Shown here: positions 46,820-58,900 of the stretch, one piece after another
Numbering within the stretch: the first letter of the stretch is position 1
How the letters are laid out: every line of letters starts with the position of its first letter
Source of the DNA: Cercis canadensis
Lineage: Eukaryota; Streptophyta; Magnoliopsida; Fabales; Fabaceae
Direction: 5' to 3'
Length of the DNA stretch: 64,000 bases
Assembly: GCA_003255065.1 (NCBI GenBank)
Contig: QAOA01003192.1
Span: forward strand, 828,725-892,724
Translations under genes and position numbers: made by a program
Notes under the pieces: generated by a model
Told to the model about the DNA's origin: nothing
What the model saw: only the letters and a program-made list of their open reading frames with translations
Database searches by the model: none

Positions 46820-48752
46820 TAAGGATTTAACCAACTTGGCCACAAATTCATCAATATTTTTGTCAGAACTTCCTCCTTCATCAGCAGCATTCTTAGCCAA
46901 GCTCATACATTTGGTAGCATTATTCTTTATCTCTCTAGCTCTTTCACTCTACATTATTTCCCTTATGCAATGCTTTATTGCTTCTCGTCCAACAATCCCA
47001 TTCTCATTAGCTGAGGGTGTAAGTCCTGTTTTCCAAAAATCCATAATAAACTTTGCATTTATGATTTGGTCTGCCCATTGTGGCATTGCTATCATTGGTA
47101 CACCTAGGCTCAAAGCTTCCAATGTGGAGTTCCAACCACAATGTGTGACAAAGCACCTGTAGATACTCAATACTCGACCCAATAGTATCCAGGCCTACTT
47201 AGCCAAAGGCCCATGTAATCAAATCTGTATATACCTCTCATATCTCTTAGTCATCACCTATAAATAACCCCATGCGACAAGTATAAGCACTTTTATTTTA
47301 CTCAGTATTTGTTAGACTATCTAGCTTGGACCGTACTAACTTAGACATCAGAGCTTGAGTATCACCACCCGACTCTTGACCATCTATTATTGTTCAGTCA
47401 TCACACGTTCAACCCAGTTTGTCCACTTCAAGATCACCAGCTTAGACCAGACATCGTCACATTGGGACCCCTAAGCTTAGAGCTTCCAGAGTGGAATTCC
47501 ACCCACAATGTCACAAAGCATCCCACAGCCTCATGCTCCAAGACTTGTTGTAGTTGGGGACCATGTGACCACAAAACCGTTTTCTGAGCTCTCCACAAAG
47601 TCTTTGGGAAGCTTTCCTTGCCCAGATGCCCTAACAACCCACAAGAAGTAACACCCACTATCCCTCAAACCCCAATCTATTTCCTCAGTTTGCTCAGTAT
47701 CTAGAACGGCAAAACTGCCAAAGGAGACATAAACAACAGATCCACTTGGCTTGTCACTTAGCCATTTCATGCAAGCATCACTATTTGGCTTGAAGAGGCT
47801 AATACCATAGCCATTGTCATCTTGGAGCCGCTTGTCTAAGAACAATTAATGAATTTCAATTCAACAATTAATTCGGAATTGGATTCCCAAATAAAACATA
47901 GGGACAATTCCCAAGCCAGAAAAAATCAGTGTAAATCTTTACCTATAGGTGCTTTTTTGGAATGATGAATTTCAGTACCCTTGAAAATCAGATATCAAGA
48001 ATCTTATGCCAAGAGAAATTATGATACTCAAGAAAGTTGATTTAAAAATTTGTCCGTAAAAGGTAAAGGCAAAGGCTAATATAGAAGGCACCAGTGACGT
48101 ACCTCTTGTTCTAGCTCATAAAATGTATTACAAAGCACCCAATCTGCTTTCTCAATGTTGGAGAACTGATTCACAAGCATTTTTAAGAAAGCTGGGTAGA
48201 CTCCCACTGCATGCATACAAGAAAGATGGCATGTCACAGGAGCAAGTGGTGGCAACCAAGGAAGTGAAATTTCAGAGTCCGAGAGAGGTAGTTTCAAATT
48301 CCCCTTGTGGGTATGGTAAAATATGGTATTCACAGCACAAGATTGAGTGAAAAACACAGCTCCAATCACCCCATATTTCTTGGCAATGTCAAGAGCCCAA
48401 GGCAGAAATGAATCATAAACAATACAATCAACTGGGTTGCAGAGCTAATGAGCTTCTCAAGGAGCTCTGTGAAAGTCCTTGGCCCTGTTTGCCAAAAGCT
48501 ATCCACATAGGCCCTGTCACTCTCTGCTTCAGCCATTCCACCTTCGTCAAAGCCATCAGAGATGCTCTCAATTGCAATGGAAGTTGATTCTTTGTGTAAG
48601 TTTTTGTGTGTGAAGTGGGTGGTGACCAGTGTGACTCTCACTCTCTTATGCTTCAAACGATTGGAGAATTGGACCATAGGGTTAACGTGACCTTGAGTTG
48701 GAAAAACTAAGACTAAGCAATGAGCTTGTCTCTGTTTCCTCTCCTCCTCCAT
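46820..48752 (-). pseudogene. psiE2: second copy of the chimeric UGT74 pseudogene
   Basis: Same chimera as psiE1: UGT-F-like end of exon 2 (46820-47157), LTR-like insert, UGT-A-like middle (47462-47845), deleted exon-2 start, and UGT-A-like exon 1 (about 48107-48752). Additional lesions not in psiE1 are a one-base deletion at about 48440 (GGTTGCAGAGC for GGTTGCCAGAGC) and another at about 48238 (CACAGG for CACAAGG). The second, with the shared +4 duplication, restores the frame after nine altered codons. Non-functional. Confidence 0.9.
47158..47461. mobile_element. solo-LTR-like insert in psiE2
   Basis: 304 bp, the counterpart of 39741-40044 with a few base differences, including CTATAAATAACCCC, which restores a consensus TATA box. 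Same unmatched flanks. Confidence 0.5.
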
Positions 48753-49492
48753 TGCCGCTTAACAAGGTTCTCTCACGGATCTGTGTACAGTTTGGGTGTG
48801 TGGAGTTTGCTTTTGTAACCATCAATTTTGGTACTTTTTGTCGTAAAAACATGTGTGGTGCTCATGGTGATTAATTTTTAAAAGTACATTTATTGAATTA
48901 TTATAAGCGAACTCAGATAAAAAAAATTTAGGTGGATTTTCTTGAGACATAATTTTAGGTGAGCTTTAAAGTTATATTTTATTTCACTTTACTCATAATA
49001 TACAATTGTTTCTTATGACCCGTGGCCATTTGTAATTCTATATGATCAATGGTCATATTGTCTTTAATAGTCATACATTGACCACTGATTATATAGAACT
49101 ACAAATAGCTATTAGTCATGAAGAACAACTATGACTAAAGTAAAATATGATATTACCCACCTAGATTTTTTTTTTTATTATTTGTGTTCTTTTATAATAA
49201 TTCTCTCAAAAAATTATTTCATGGAGTGATAAAAATTATTGTCTTTAGTGTAGACTTTACATGTTTTAATTTTAGTGTATTTTTTGGTACTTTGGCTATG
49301 AGTTTGGTTTTGAACATAAAATTCATAAATTTTGAATACAATCTCAATAACACTTACCATAATAAAAATTATGAACATATAGTATAAATTTGTGTACAGT
49401 AGAGAACAATGAGGCTTGGACTAATTAATAGCCTTTCTTCCTTGAAGCACATCTCATTCTCTTTGTAAGTATTAGGATTCATAATAATTTAG
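48753..49492. repeat. 5' flank of psiE2, paralogous to the UGT-A flank
   Basis: Matches 18317-18854, then 19360-19419, then 22034-22245. It is the uninterrupted (empty) version of the UGT-A flank, lacking the MITE-B and the nested Pack-MULE. No gene. Confidence 0.75.
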
Positions 49493-49675
49493 GGTTTAAA
49501 ATGTACTACAGGTCCCTATAATTTAGATGAATTTTGAATTATGTTCCTATTATTTTTTTTTTCTCTTTTGAGGTTCTTATAGTTTGAATTTTTTTTAATT
49601 GGGTCCCTACTATCACCTTGAGTTATAACTCCGTCAGTTTAGTTCTGTAAGTATTAGTTCTGACATGACAAATGA
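49493..49675. repeat. MITE family A, truncated left end
   Basis: GGTTTAAAATGTACTACAGGTCCC start and internal GTTATAACTCCGTCAGTTTAG as in 22246-22744, at the homologous flanking position. It is broken after GACATGACAAATGA. Confidence 0.75.
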
Positions 49676-50716
49676 TTTTTTTTTTTTATGAAAAACAGCC
49701 ATGTTAAATACAAGGAACAATATATAAAATAGTCTTTATTTTAACGGAAAATTTTATTATGATCCTTATTATTCAATACAAGTAATATTTTGTGATTTCT
49801 CATAATCTCATATTAAATTTCATCTTGTATCAAGTTTGTAGTTGCCATTTTAACAATTATTTTATTATTTTAAAGGCTATTTGAAAACTATAATTACATT
49901 AAAGCAAGTGTAAAAATAAAGAGGCATAGATCAGACTAGAGGAAAATTATTTATATATCAAAACAAACGCAATGATATCAATCATAATTTTTTTTTATGA
50001 AGCACGTATGATCATTAAATCAATTCAGGTAAATGGATGTCTTTTTTTCATAGTGTTTTCTTAATAAAAGCAATTATCACTAAACACGTAATTTATTAAG
50101 GGCATCTTTTTTTTTTGGTGGGTTAAAATTGAAATTTTGATTATGATTTTAATATATTACCTAACCAAAAAACTATATTTTTCTTGAACTATTTGGTGTG
50201 ATTTAATTATGAGGAGTATGAATTTGTAAGAAATTTTAGATTTAACTTTATATGTTATCATGTAACTAACAAAAAAAATGTTATTCTCTGATTAAAAAAA
50301 TGATATTCTCACGTTTTATGCATGATTATTCCTTTTCTAATAACAAACCTATTTTATAAAAAAGTAATTAAAACGGTTAGAAAGAGTTGTAAATAATGTA
50401 AGCTCATATTTTTTATCAACAAAAAGTAATTTTGTTAGAAAAATTTCTAATTAAATTATGTCTTTAAAGTTGTTAGTTAATTACCATCACCAAATAAATT
50501 ATAAATAAATGAATAACATGTAATGCTTATTGTTATATCATATTTGTTTTATCAGCAATGTATTAACTTTATATTTTGTGAGAGATATATATAGAATTCA
50601 AACATATATACCATTATCTAATTAAAAAGAAATTGTTTAAAAGAGTAGTAACACCCTCACATTAAAATATCTATACTATTCGATCTATACTTACATATAC
50701 AACAATATATGAGTTT
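49676..50716. other. AT-rich intergenic, no gene recognised
   Basis: Very AT-rich with poly(T) runs. No ORF or bounded repeat. It ends at the first recognisable CAD exon. Confidence 0.55.
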
Positions 50717-52145
50717 GGCTATGGTTTGGTTGCTAGAGACTCCTCAGGAATCCTCTCTCCCTTCCATTTCACCAGAAGGTATACTATATATTATATATGA
50801 TCGGTTTACCTTGAAATTAAATGTTTATAGGAATGTGCTTCTAGTTTTTCATTTCTTGAACAAACAGGGCAAATGGTGATAATGATATCACCATGAAGAT
50901 AATCTATTGTGGAATTTGCCACACTGACCTTCATTATCTCAAGAATGATTTCGGCCATACCATCTATCCCATTGTTCCCGGGTATGGTATCCTTTTACGA
51001 CTCTCCATCCTTTGATTCTCTTATTTTGAGCATAATTAATTAAGTTCTGATAACCATGTCTGATTTTTTTTTCCTCTATCAAAAACAATATCGGCATGAG
51101 ATTGTGGGTGAAGTCATAAAGGTGGGTCGCAGCGTCACAAAATTTAGTGTTGGTGACATAGCTGGCGTTGGTGCCGTTGTTGGTTCGTGTTCTTATTGCA
51201 ACGAGGGCTCTGAATTTTAGTGCAGAAAAATGACTCTTACGTTTAGCTCGCGTTACCCTGATGGATCAATAACCTATGGTGGATATTCAGACAAGCTAGT
51301 GGTTGAGGAGCACTTTGCAGTCTTAATTCCAAAAACTCTGCCACTAGATAGTGTAGCTCCATTACTGTGTGCTGGAATCACAGTGTACAGCCCAATGAAG
51401 TATTTTAAACTTGATCAACCTGGTCTGCATTTGGGTGTGGTAGGCCTTGGTGGCCTTGGCCATGTGGCTGTCAAGTTTGCCAAAGCTTTCAATATCAAAG
51501 TCACAGTCATAAGCACTTCTCCTAGTAAGAAGAAGGAAGCTTTGGAACTCCTCGGCGCAGACGCCTTCTTGGTTAGTCGTGACCAACAACAATTGCAGGT
51601 AAGGAAAAAAAAAAACAAAAACTCTTCCTTTTGATTCTTTGTAGCAGAGTGCATGAATGATCTGGTTTGGTTTGGTGTGGTTAGGATGCCATAGGCACAA
51701 TGGACGGCATCATTGACACGGTTTCAGCCCATCATGCTCTGCAACCATTAATTGATTTATTGAAAACAAGTGGAAAATTGATTTTGGTGGGTGTACCGGT
51801 GTTACCTCTTGAGTTTCAAGCTTTGCTTTTTATTTTGGGTAAGTAATGTTTTCCGTGTCCTACTAGTTATGATGCTTCAATTCTTGTATTGAGGAATCAT
51901 AGTGTTAAATACAAAGGTTGTGGTTGACATATATAGGGAGGAAGATAATCGCTGGCAGTGCAGCAAGAGGGAGCAAAGAGATGCAAGACATGATGAATTT
52001 TGCAACAAAACATAATGTGACGGCGGATGTGGAGCTTATTCCAATAGACTACATGAACACTGCTTTAGAGCGACTTGCAAATAATGATGTTAAGTACCGC
52101 ATTGCCATTGATGTGGCTAATACAATAAATAAACTCTCTAATTAA
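50717..52145 (+). pseudogene. CAD-like: CAD-like alcohol dehydrogenase pseudogene 1
   Basis: Zinc-dependent MDR alcohol dehydrogenase of the cinnamyl/mannitol alcohol dehydrogenase type, normally reducing aldehydes with NADPH in the cytosol. Five exon pieces: 50717-50778, 50868-50981, 51094-51598, 51685-51838 and 51937-52145 (TAA). Conserved parts are YCGICHTDLH (catalytic Zn Cys), GHEIVGEV, the Rossmann motif [15 protein letters not shown] and the C-terminal DVANT. Three lesions are visible. No start codon precedes exon 1. The exon-3 acceptor reads CG instead of AG (51092-51093). An in-frame TAG at 51218-51220 replaces a residue next to the fourth structural-zinc Cys. The rest is intact, including other splice sites, so inactivation is recent. 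Alternatively this is a mis-sequenced functional gene, but three independent errors are unlikely. Confidence 0.88.
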
Positions 52146-53084
52146 GAATTGTGTTGTACCCTCTTTGTCGCCCTTGATTTGGTAGATGAAGCATGGGTTT
52201 TACTTGTATTTGTTTATTGAATATACTTGTGTTTTTGGATTGTATTTGAATTTATTTACTATTTCACTAATAAAGCTTTATTATCTTTAATAGCATATGC
52301 TTCAATTCAAGTATACTCTTTCATAATTTTATGGATTTGTCCTAAAATAACCCTGAGAAGCAGCATTAAACAAAAATAATAGTCTAAGCTGAATTAATGT
52401 ACCCTCTTGCTCTAGCTCTGTCTCCATCGTTCTCTTTCTGTTCTTTCTCTGTCTCTCTGGTCTTTCTTTCCCACCCTCCGTTCTCTCTGTTTTTTATTAA
52501 TTGAATCAAAGAGGATGGCGGGTCAAGGAGAGGAAAGGGACGAAACCAGGAGATATGAATTCCATTCAGGCGGGTAAGGGCTTGGCTTGGCTCTGTGTTC
52601 TCTCGTGGTCGGGTCGGAGGTGAAGTCTGGCAAAGTTTATCATTCAGTGGTGGGGTGTTCATAGGAAAGAGGGCGTCGCTCAAGGAGTGGCAGATTTTGA
52701 TCGAGTCATATCATATTAATGCTATTAGTTAAAAAAAATATATATACAATTTTGGTTATTTAAAAAATATATTTTTAGTCTTATAAAAAAAATTCTTTAG
52801 TGAATTTTTATCATTTGAAAGAAGTCTTAATTATTTTAAAAATTAAGATGAAAAAGAAGGTATTAACAAAATTTAAAACTAACTTTATATAATTATACTT
52901 GTAATTTAATTTTAAAAAATAATTATGTGTGCACAAATCTAATTTAATTCACCATTTAGTCAATATTGTCATGTCAATAATATATTCTTTTTTTTTTCAA
53001 AAAAATGAATGATAGATTCTTCAATTGCTACAAAAAATTAAAAATATATCATTCACCACTACTTATTGGGTATTTTTCAAATTT
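52146..53084. other. intergenic, no gene recognised
   Basis: 3' flank of the CAD relic, then a mixed-composition block (52390-52690) with a 99-codon minus-strand ORF of low complexity and no recognised family. Confidence 0.45.
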
Positions 53085-53410
53085 TTATGTATTAAGTTTA
53101 AATGAAATGGATTGCATGAAATTATCATTTTTCTATCTTAATTTGACACAATCATGTTCAATTGAAAAAAAAAAAATGGCACAAAATTAATTTGGGTTTT
53201 TTTCAATCTTACACTAAGCAAATGTAATAAAATTGAGTCTTTTTTAATTTTTATATTAATTAAGTTCAATTGAATTATATGAAATTATATTTTTTGTTCT
53301 CTCTCATTAACACTAATCAAGTTCAAAAAAGACTTAATGCAAATATATGAAATTAAAATGAGATTTTCTTTTTTCACTTTCACAATAATTAAGTTCAAAT
53401 GAAATGAAGT
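53085..53410 (+). repeat. degenerate tandem-like repeat
   Basis: A theme close to ATTAAGTTCAAATGAAAT followed by ATGAAATTAT and a T-rich stretch recurs about four times (near 53090, 53260, 53310-53345 and 53385), with unit lengths of roughly 70-110 bases. Strongly diverged; non-coding. Confidence 0.4.
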
Positions 53411-54129
53411 TAGATAACACTACAGTATATCACTTTGTTAGTGTAGTGTCATATTAATTTGGGTTTTAACTATCATTTAGGTTGACAATTAGAGTATGAC
53501 AATGATTCTTAGAACAAGATGGTTTTCATATATTATCTTTGGAGGTAAAACTATTTTACAAGTAAAAGGAAAGTAGCTAATAAGAATTTTTATTTTGCAT
53601 CATCAAAAAAATTATTGAACATACTTTCATAGAGGTTGAAGATTTTTTAATTTGACACTTAATATAGCATAAAATTGAATTAGAGAGTTTTCAATTTTAT
53701 GAAATTGAGTTAGGATTTTTTTAGTTTTTTTTTTTAACAATGGGGCTAATTTGTAATAAGTAAAAAATTTATTGTCAAAAGTTATATTAAATATTTTAAT
53801 GCCTAGTAGGTTGAGTAAATATAAGAGCTCCACTGTTAATATACTTGTTACAATTTGAGTGAGCCATCTAAAATTAGAGTGATTTAACCCTATTTTTATA
53901 TGGGATAAGTTAAAAAGGTGAACTGAACTTCACATTTCAAAAACTAGCTCTCGCCGTCACCAGCTATAACTTTCTTTGATTTAACCCTATTTTTTTGAAC
54001 TTGACAACTTTTTCTTTTTTCACGAAAAAGCTATGGGTGACGTAGTAGCCTAGTGGGTGAGTTTTTTGAGTACCAGACTGACGTCCTCCAATACGAGATT
54101 GAGACTCTCACCTTGAAAAGTCATAGCTA
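53411..54129. other. intergenic, no gene recognised
   Basis: AT-rich, no supportable gene. A tRNA-like phrase at about 54042-54110 (GTAGCCTAGTGGGTGAG) lacks a cloverleaf. Confidence 0.5.
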
Positions 54130-54312
54130 CAAATTTGAATTCTATCATATCACTTAAGTTATATCATTTAAATTTGAATAGTATATTTTATTAAATTTCA
54201 TCTGAACTATTAAATGTTAATGCGTTTTAATAGTTTGAATGAATTTTAATAAAATATACTACTCAAATTTGAGTTATATGACTCAAATAACATGAACGAA
54301 TCTAAATCTCAG
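54130..54312. repeat. small foldback MITE (family D)
   Basis: Arms of about 55 bases: ATTTGAATAGTATATTTTATT on the left is reversed as AATAAAATATACTACTCAAAT on the right, with a short spacer. Related to 576-750 through the shared TGACTCAA and GAATCTAAATC ends. Confidence 0.6.
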
Positions 54313-54442
54313 CCATCACCAATATTTATTCTCAACTCGTAGCATCCTTTCCACAAGGCACAAACATTTATACCTGATATCCATCACATCACACATTCCA
54401 CTATTTCCCCTCACTCTCTCTTCCATACGCATTTCCAACAAT

Positions 54443-54915
54443 ATGTCAACCATTTTCGCAGAACAAGAAAAGAAACAAGTAACCAATTCTTATGGCTGGG
54501 CTGCTACACAGGCCTCAGCAATTCTCTCCCCCTTCCACTTCACCAGAAGGTAATGGAATTTTGCTTGAAACCACATTTACATAGGTATATACTATATATA
54601 GGCTTATTATGCTATGCCTCTATTAAAACTAACTCACCTCTTGCAGGACAAATGGTGAGAATGATATCACCATTAAAATACTTTATTGTGGGATTTGCCA
54701 CGCTGACATTCACTTTCTCAACAACGATCATGGCATGAGCATGTATCCCATGGTTCCCTAGTACCCTTCCATCGTTCAAATCACTTATAATAATTATGAC
54801 CTTAAATATAACTTGTATGTTTAACTAATACATTTGTTTTCTGCTGGAACAAATTTAGGCATGAGATTGTGGGTGAAGTCACAAAGGTTGGTGACGATGT
54901 TGCAAAATTTAAGAA
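54443..54915 (+). pseudogene. CAD-like: CAD-like pseudogene 2, 5' fragment
   Basis: A complete first exon with ATG (54443-54549), exon 2 (54647 to about 54760) with [10 protein letters not shown], and the beginning of exon 3 (54859-about 54912, GHEIVGEVTKVGDD). In exon 2 the expected GlyGly donor context after VP is replaced by an in-frame TAG (54759-54761), and no donor GT is in the right place. Coding homology ends abruptly at about 54912, where sequence matching 26866 onward begins. The remaining three-quarters of a roughly 360-residue enzyme is missing. The exon 1 seen here shows what CAD pseudogene 1 has lost. Confidence 0.87.
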
Positions 54916-55770
54916 GATTATGACATGGCATTATTATATATCCAAAACTGAATCTTCCTTTTTTATATGTTGCTTTTGATTTTCTCAGGAAACTTCTATA
55001 GAAACTATTCCAGAACGTGATATACATATAGCCCAAAACGAAAGAGTAGTCGGTTTTCGTGGCAAAGAACTCAATTGAAGAAATCAAGCACCAAAACAGT
55101 GAGAAACCAGAACCCAAACGCAGAGTTAAACTTCATCATCCCTTTCTTTGTTTTCTGAAGTCTCTGTTCTATTTAGAGTAGGCATGGAGTAGAGTAAAAT
55201 TGACCACGCAACCAAAGAAATATTTTTTTTTAATTTTTTTTTTTGGATTGGGATTTATATTTTTAAATTAATGTCATTATAAAGATCCAAAAAAACAAAT
55301 TACTTAGTATGAGACAGAACAATTAATTTCTTGTAAATTACATAAATAAAACAATTCAAAAAAATGCTAAAAAATAATGTAAAACAATAAATTTTTTTAC
55401 GTAATTAAATTCAAATTTGATAAATTATTTTGGAATTTGATTTATATTACGTGACTTAATTTTTTGAGATTTTTATAACGACAACAAATTTAAGATGTGA
55501 GTCAGTTGATTAAGTGGGTTTGTTAGTATTAGATCTGTAACGAATTGACTTGGTATGTTTTTTTTTTTTAATTTTTAATCATTTTTTAATTTTTTTGACT
55601 AAATTTTTCTCTTTATAATAAAATATATAAAAATAAAGTACATTTCAATTAGATATGTTTTAAATTTTTGTAATTTTAGAAACATTTCGTCCAAATACAA
55701 ACCTATGTAGTTTATCAAGCGCCTTTTCTTTTTATTACATTAGTGGAGTTCCTTTGTTGTTCCTCTCTAA
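54913..55770 (+). repeat. block shared with 26866-27790
   Basis: 54915-55150 matches 26866-27112; about 55245-55510 is a MITE-C copy like 27262-27570; 55705-55775 matches 27735-27800. It shows the 27 kb region was once an equivalent upstream region of a C/D-type UGT. Confidence 0.65.
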
Positions 55771-55995
55771 ACATAAGGTATAATTGGAAGCACACCTCAA
55801 TTTTGTGCCCACTGTTTTTGCTATGTTTTTCACCACCCATTAATTCTTGTCTTGGGCCTATCACGCACAACAAAATATGAATAAGAAAGTAGTGCCGTGT
55901 TCTAGCTGCAGTGCTCCACTTGTTATGGGCCACAAAAATATGCAGGCAGAAAATAAATACTACAAACGACACATAGAGAATGCTTGCATATAGAA
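55771..55995 (+). promoter_or_regulatory. upstream region of UGT-D, conserved with UGT-C
   Basis: Near-identical to 30930-31138, with small differences. Likely promoter and leader; no single element is certain. Confidence 0.55.
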
Positions 55996-58900
55996 ATGGA
56001 GAACCAAAGAAGAGAATGCGCAGCTCACTGCGTGGTCCTAGCCTTTCCAGCTCAAGGCCACCTTAACCCATTGCTTCAGTTCTCAAAGCGTTTGGAGCAC
56101 AGAGGAGTTAAGGTCACACTGGTTTCTACCCATTTCTTCTGGAAATCTATTAATACCAAAGAAATCACTTCCATAACAATTGAAAGCATTTCAGATGGTT
56201 ATGATGAAGAAGGGTATCAAGCAGCTGAGAGCTTGGAGGCTTATCGCAAACGGTTTTGGGAAGTGGGACCACAAACTTTAGATGAGCTTCTTCATAAGCT
56301 TGTTAACTCAGGGTGCCCTGCAGATTGTGTCATTTATGATTCATTTCTTCCTTGGGCTCTTGACATAGCCAAGAAAAATGGGTTGGTTGGTGCTGTGTTC
56401 TTGACTCAATCTTGTGCTGTTAACAACATATACTTTCATGCTCATAAGGGTTTGATTAAGGTCCCTCTCACTCAGGCTAAATACTTGCTTCCTGGTCTGG
56501 TAGAGCTTGAACCTTCTGATCTGCCATCCTTCATTTATGTTTATGGATCCTATCCAGTCGCCTGGCAATTGGTTGTGGATACCTTCTTCAACATTGGAAA
56601 AGCTGATTGGGTTCTCAGCAACTCTGTTTATGAACTGGAGCAGGAGGTAAGTAGACAGTAACCAAACCATACCAAGCCTGTTATTAAATTGGTTTAATAT
56701 TACTTTGTTCCTATAGCTTCAATCAAAACTCAAATTAGTAAATATTTCAAGTTTTTAATTGTGTTCTCCTAAGTATAGAAAATTGTAATTACGCCTGGGA
56801 TGTGCCTCTACGGGCAAATCCATTTCCATTAACAAGTTGCATATATATATATATATGACAAACAGGCAATGGCTAGGTATACGTGTCAATATCTTAGCTT
56901 CTTGTGACTTACATTTGTCTCTATATTATCACTTTTTAAATTGGTCCCCATAATTTTTGTCTTTTGTATTAGATCCCTGTCGTGAATCTTTTTAAAGTTT
57001 TACTGTGCCTCCTCCCCAAAATGTAGGTTGCGTTACTACCCTCCTTATAGTTTTTGAGTTTTAGTGTGAAGTTGACGAAAACGAAGTGACCAAGGGTAAA
57101 TCATAATCGTTATTTCTCTCCTATTTTTTGGGTCATACATGAAGAGTACTATTTTATGTAATTATTTTCAAGTATCTTTTTGTTGCATGGCTCAAATTAT
57201 ATACTTTAGTAAAGAGCTAAATATTTTGGCTCATATTAGATAATTTCATTTTGTATTAAATCCAAGAACATAATTTACTTCCACCTAAAATTGAAGGAAG
57301 AGGTAATGATTGACTTATTTCACTTGTAAAACTTAAATTTGAATTCTACTATGAGTAGTCTCTTTTTGATAAGTAATTTGTAAGTACTATTATAAGTTCT
57401 TGATGAGGCCAGTGGTATGCCTTGGTCTTGAAATTAGATAATCCCCTCTTATCTTAAATTTTTGTCCAAAAAAAACAAAAGAATTGAAAGAAGAGGGATA
57501 CTAACATTAACCCAAAAATTTATAGGAGTGGTAACTTATGTCTAGAGCTGTCAAACGAGCCGGCCCGCCTCAACCCGCCACCCAAACGGGGCGGGGCGGG
57601 CTGAGAAAACCTCAACCCAACCCACTGTGGGTTGTGGGTTAGGCGGGCTAGCCCGTCAAAAAAAAAAATAGCAAATTAATGACTAATAACAATTTAAATC
57701 AATGTCAAACACCAAATCAATGATAAATAATTTTTCATCACGTAATTCAAATTATCTAAGAGGACCAAAATTAATTAAATAGTCTAACAAAGTAATAAAC
57801 AATCATTAAAAAATAAGTCCAAGAAGACTAATACCAACATGACAACATAATTTTTATAATAAAGATTAGAAATTAAAAAAAAAAAAATACTGGCGGGCCA
57901 GCCCGCCCCGCTCAGCCACCAACCCGCAACCCAAACGGGGCGGGCTCAGAAACCCGCTTCCAAACGGGCCAGCAAAACCTTAACCCAATCCAACCCTTTT
58001 GCATGGCGGGGCGGGCTAACCCAACAGGCCCAACCCATTTTGACACCTCTAAGTTATGTCTCAAATATTTGGGCCATAGTAATAAAAGACCATGGTCCAT
58101 ACTAGATTGTGTCTCTTGAGCAAGTCTACGTAGCCCACACTCTATGGAACAGCAAATCTCCATAGGGTGGCCATAGTTTAGCTTTATCTCTAATGTAACC
58201 GTGCTGTTTGATTATCCAACTATTAAAGAATCAAGAGAGCACATATACAAAATGATACAATGTTAGCATATAAAACCGGCAGGTAAAAATTAACAAGAGA
58301 TATAAACAAAAACTATGTTTATGTGGTATTGGAAAACTTAATCCTATGCCAAACACAAAACCTTACATGTCTGCTACAGTCTGCCATGCATGTAATTTTT
58401 TTTAGGAATATACCTTGGAAAGTTGAAGCAAAGATTTTTCTTGGACTAAATAACATTAGTCTTTCCATTAATAGGATCTTATGGAAGCTTTCAAAGCATT
58501 GGGACTAATTCAAATTTTTTGTGGACTTATAGAGAGCAACAGAGGAATCATACCTATTAGGTTTTATTTTGATTGCTGGGGTCTATCCTTCTATATTGTA
58601 TAAATTAAACATGAAGTGAAATTTCTTTCAGGTTGTGGATTGGATGATGAAGATTTTGCCATTGAGGACAATTGGACCAACTGTGCCATCTATGTTTCTG
58701 GATAAACAACTCCAAGATGATAAAGACTATGGAATTAATATTTTCGACCCCAACAATGAAGCTTGCATGAAATGGCTCAATGAAAGGTCCAAAGGTTCAG
58801 TTGTCTATGTTTCGTTTGGAAGTCTTGCAGCTCTTAGTGAGGAACAAATGGAAGAACTAGTTTGGGGTTTGAGAGATAGCAGGAGTTATTTCTTGTGGGT

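Larger units (their letters stand above)
41406..48819 (+). repeat. 7.4-kb direct duplication, copy 2
   Basis: 7414 bases, starting exactly after the N and ending at the same GTAAC as copy 1. It contains Copia copy 2 and psiE2. It may be the second haplotype of copy 1 rather than a separate locus. Confidence 0.95.

Noticed and set aside
52384..52683. 99-codon minus-strand ORF
   Set aside because: Low-complexity Glu/Arg-rich translation of a CT-rich block; no homologue recognised.
54042..54110. Possible tRNA gene
   Set aside because: An A-box-like phrase is present but the sequence does not fold into a cloverleaf and no anticodon arm can be drawn.
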